Shown here piece after piece: positions 61,921 through 64,000 of a stretch of 64,000 nt of DNA (position 1 is its first letter; every line of letters begins with the position of its first letter). The DNA lies in contig LR746271.1 of the NCBI GenBank assembly GCA_902729315.2, forward strand, positions 2,564,001-2,628,000. The letters are read 5' to 3'. Below the pieces are notes generated by a model. It saw nothing but the letters and a program-made list of their open reading frames with translations, was not told the origin of the DNA and searched no databases. Origin of the DNA: Spirodela intermedia. Its lineage: Eukaryota > Streptophyta > Magnoliopsida > Alismatales > Araceae. A program made the translations under genes and the position numbers.

Positions 61921-63240
61921 AAAAAAAAGACAAAATGAGGGGGACCCGTTGGCCAGTCAGGCCCACAAGCGGGTCGGAAGCTCAATCGGAGAGTAGTCAC
62001 GAGCAGGGGCTCGAGTGGCTTGGACCGATAGGGGCACGTGTGCGCCACTCCCCTTCCACGTCACCGGTGGCTAGTCGACTGTGGGGCAAGGAGTGGTCGT
62101 ACACACGAGAGAAAGAACTTTGCTTAAAAATATAACATTACTTTATATTCACACCTTCCTTAGAAGGGGCGGACAACCGGCGCGGGTTTGAATCCTCCCA
62201 GAGTCAAAAGTCATATATTTTTATCTGAATATCGCGACTTTCCTACAGATCGCCAGTGAAGGATTAAACAACGAGAATCGCTGGATCATCGACGAAAATC
62301 TCGTCAACGCGATTCGCGGAGCATTGTTACTAAAATTGCTGAACGATTCACGATAAAAAGATCGTAAATCTATCGAGTAAATCATCTCCGATTGATCGAT
62401 GAACAAGCCGTCGTCGGGAAGAGAACGATCCGTCGGAAGACGAGTTGCCACCTCCTAAGAGCGTACCAGATGCGATGAAGAGCCTCCTCTTACTGCACGG
62501 ACCTGAGGATGAAACTCCCTGACACGCGCCCCACCTCCATCCAGCTCCTCTCCGTCGAGTGACAGCCGCCAGAGAGCCGCAAAGTCGCCGTTTTTCTGCT
62601 CCGCCGGGTGACAGCCGCCGGAGACGATTCGATGGCCCATTTCATTAATCTCTAGACTTCGTGAGAAGATCTAGAGATTGCCCACGTTGTCCTTGTCCAA
62701 GGAGAGCCTTCGAGGCAGTGGACACTACACAACGATCCTCCCGAACACTTAGAATTCCGGTGCATCACTGACGCATCGCCGCCGCGACACCGGAACTCTG
62801 TTTTCCTACTTTCAACTTAATTTCCATTTCATTTAGTGATAATTTGTTGATTTTAATTTACCAACATATACTTCATTTCATTATGATTCTTCCGTCTTTT
62901 ACAGATCTAAATTTGATCAATTAAATCGTTTGTAATCGCTTACGTAAGAATCGCCGGGCAGAACTCTATTTTCGCCCGATTTGCGTTCGCCGGGTGCTGA
63001 CGTCATCCTGACGCCCGCACCCTTATTTCTCTTTTTTGTCAATTTTAAATATATTTCCTTTTCATTTCTTAGTATAAAATTCATATAAAATAGTATTCTC
63101 TAAAGAAAATTCTGAATAATTACCAGATATTATATTACATTCCTGTGATCGACCCGGAAAATTACCAATTTTATTGAATTATAATTGTTATATTTGTTCA
63201 AAAATACTTCTAAATATTTAAAAATTCGTATTTTCTAGTT
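61921..63240 (+). mobile_element. Fragment resembling LTR or leader of a Ty3/gypsy (Athila/Tat) element
   Basis: GC-richer blocks (61930-62200, 62380-62800, 62950-63030) alternate with AT-rich DNA. At about 63145 the plus strand has TGTGATCGACCCGG followed by AAATTACC. This resembles the GTGGATCGAC...TTACC stretch found near the LTR/primer-binding-site junction of Athila/Tat elements. No primer-binding site or coding region was found. The assignment rests on this one motif and on composition. Confidence 0.35.
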
Positions 63241-64000
63241 TTATAAATTTTATATTTGTGTGATTTAATATACAACGACTAAGTCACGTCAATCTATATG
63301 TCCAGGACTTCAAGATTTTATAGTGGTTTGGTCCACTATCTATGTTAACTCTTTAAATTCACATGTTCTACTAAACCAAATATTTAGCTAACAACCATTG
63401 ACTATTGTGCTTAACTATAATAGAATTTCAGCTAAAACTTTTCTTCTAGATTCACAACTCTAGGTGACACAAACTTGATTATAAGAGCTAATTTACTTGA
63501 AGGATTAAGTTAAGACTTAATCATTAATTTATCTTATGTAATACAAAGAAAATATCTCCATGAGATTTTCTAAAGTTTGATGAAAACTTGATTCATGTTC
63601 TAAAATCTGATGAAGATCAAGACAAATTGTACTTTATTTTTATGATACTCTTAATTCTGTGGAATTATCAGATTAGAGAAGATATTATCATTATAATCAT
63701 TTTGAGGAGGATTGTATTTGAATCAAATTTTACTCAACTTCATATCTTCTTCACCATTGGACCAAGTTTTAAGAATTTCTCATTCTCTAAAAAATTGGTT
63801 AGAAATTAATTCAAAAGCATGGAGAAATCATGAATGATCATTCAGAAGTAGTTAGTCATTGGAGAAAGCCTAAATTTACGCAAAAACTTGATGCAAAACA
63901 CATCCTTCAGTTCTAAATTCAATTGGTAAAAAAAATAAAACATATCCTCCAAGGTTAAACTGATTTGAGCATTGAATATGCAGAATGTTAACATGATCAG
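63241..64000. other. AT-rich, nothing recognised
   Basis: The only frame above 70 codons (63588-63809, +) is AT-rich and low in complexity. Confidence 0.4.

Noticed and set aside
62170-62205. GGGTTTGAATCC resembling a tRNA B box
   Set aside because: There is no A box, no anticodon arm and no acceptor pairing upstream; it lies in retroelement-like DNA.

Overview
This is nuclear DNA from a flowering plant. The genes have GT-AG introns, some of several kilobases. The gaps are AT-rich and hold decayed LTR retrotransposons, and GA/CT microsatellites are common in gene leaders. Several proteins are plant- or plastid-specific (HEMERA/pTAC12, a CP31-type plastid RNA-binding protein, a MAPKKK17/18-type kinase). 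I cannot fix the lineage further. There is no sign of a bacterial, viral or organellar replicon, and no rRNA, tRNA or CRISPR was found.

Layout. 1-2.4 kb: dead Athila-like Ty3/gypsy polyprotein on the minus strand, cut by the window edge. 5.2-13.4 kb (-): HEMERA/pTAC12, eight coding exons resolved, first exon uncertain. 14.9-16.0 kb (-): intronless MAPKKK. 16.3-17.2 kb: CT/GA microsatellites. 19.9-20.3 kb (-): small mitochondrial ribosomal protein of the mS38/COX24 type. 20.4-26.5 kb: gene-free, with a strong fold-back sequence at 22.35 kb and a GC-rich island at 23.6-24.5 kb. 26.5-32.2 kb (+): CENP-X/MHF2, with a probable solo LTR in its third intron. 33.9-37.1 kb (+): protein-L-isoaspartate methyltransferase with two usable in-frame starts. 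38.4-38.9 kb (-): orphan C-terminal domain of a plant GH5 protein. 38.9-43.6 kb: gene-free. 43.6-51.7 kb (+): ESF2/ABT1 ribosome-biogenesis protein, with a solo LTR carrying a perfect 5-bp target duplication in its fifth intron. 52.7-54.2 kb (-): CP31-type plastid ribonucleoprotein. 54.3-64 kb: repeat-rich, including a 2.2-kb GC-rich LTR-like insertion with nine 30-bp minisatellite units and a fragment resembling the LTR end of an Athila/Tat element.

The genes are separate transcription units, not an operon. Several share a theme: plastid transcription (HEMERA), plastid RNA stability and editing (CP31), mitochondrial translation (mS38), cytosolic ribosome assembly (ESF2) and protein repair (PIMT). 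I read this as chance neighbourhood.

Exon boundaries were inferred by hand from splice dinucleotides, reading phase and remembered family sequences. In every multi-exon model the phases close exactly, except for the missing first exon of HEMERA. I found no convincing new biological system. The most useful leads are the dual-start PIMT, the stop-free terminal intron of ESF2, the two solo LTRs in introns and the minisatellite-bearing LTR-like island.
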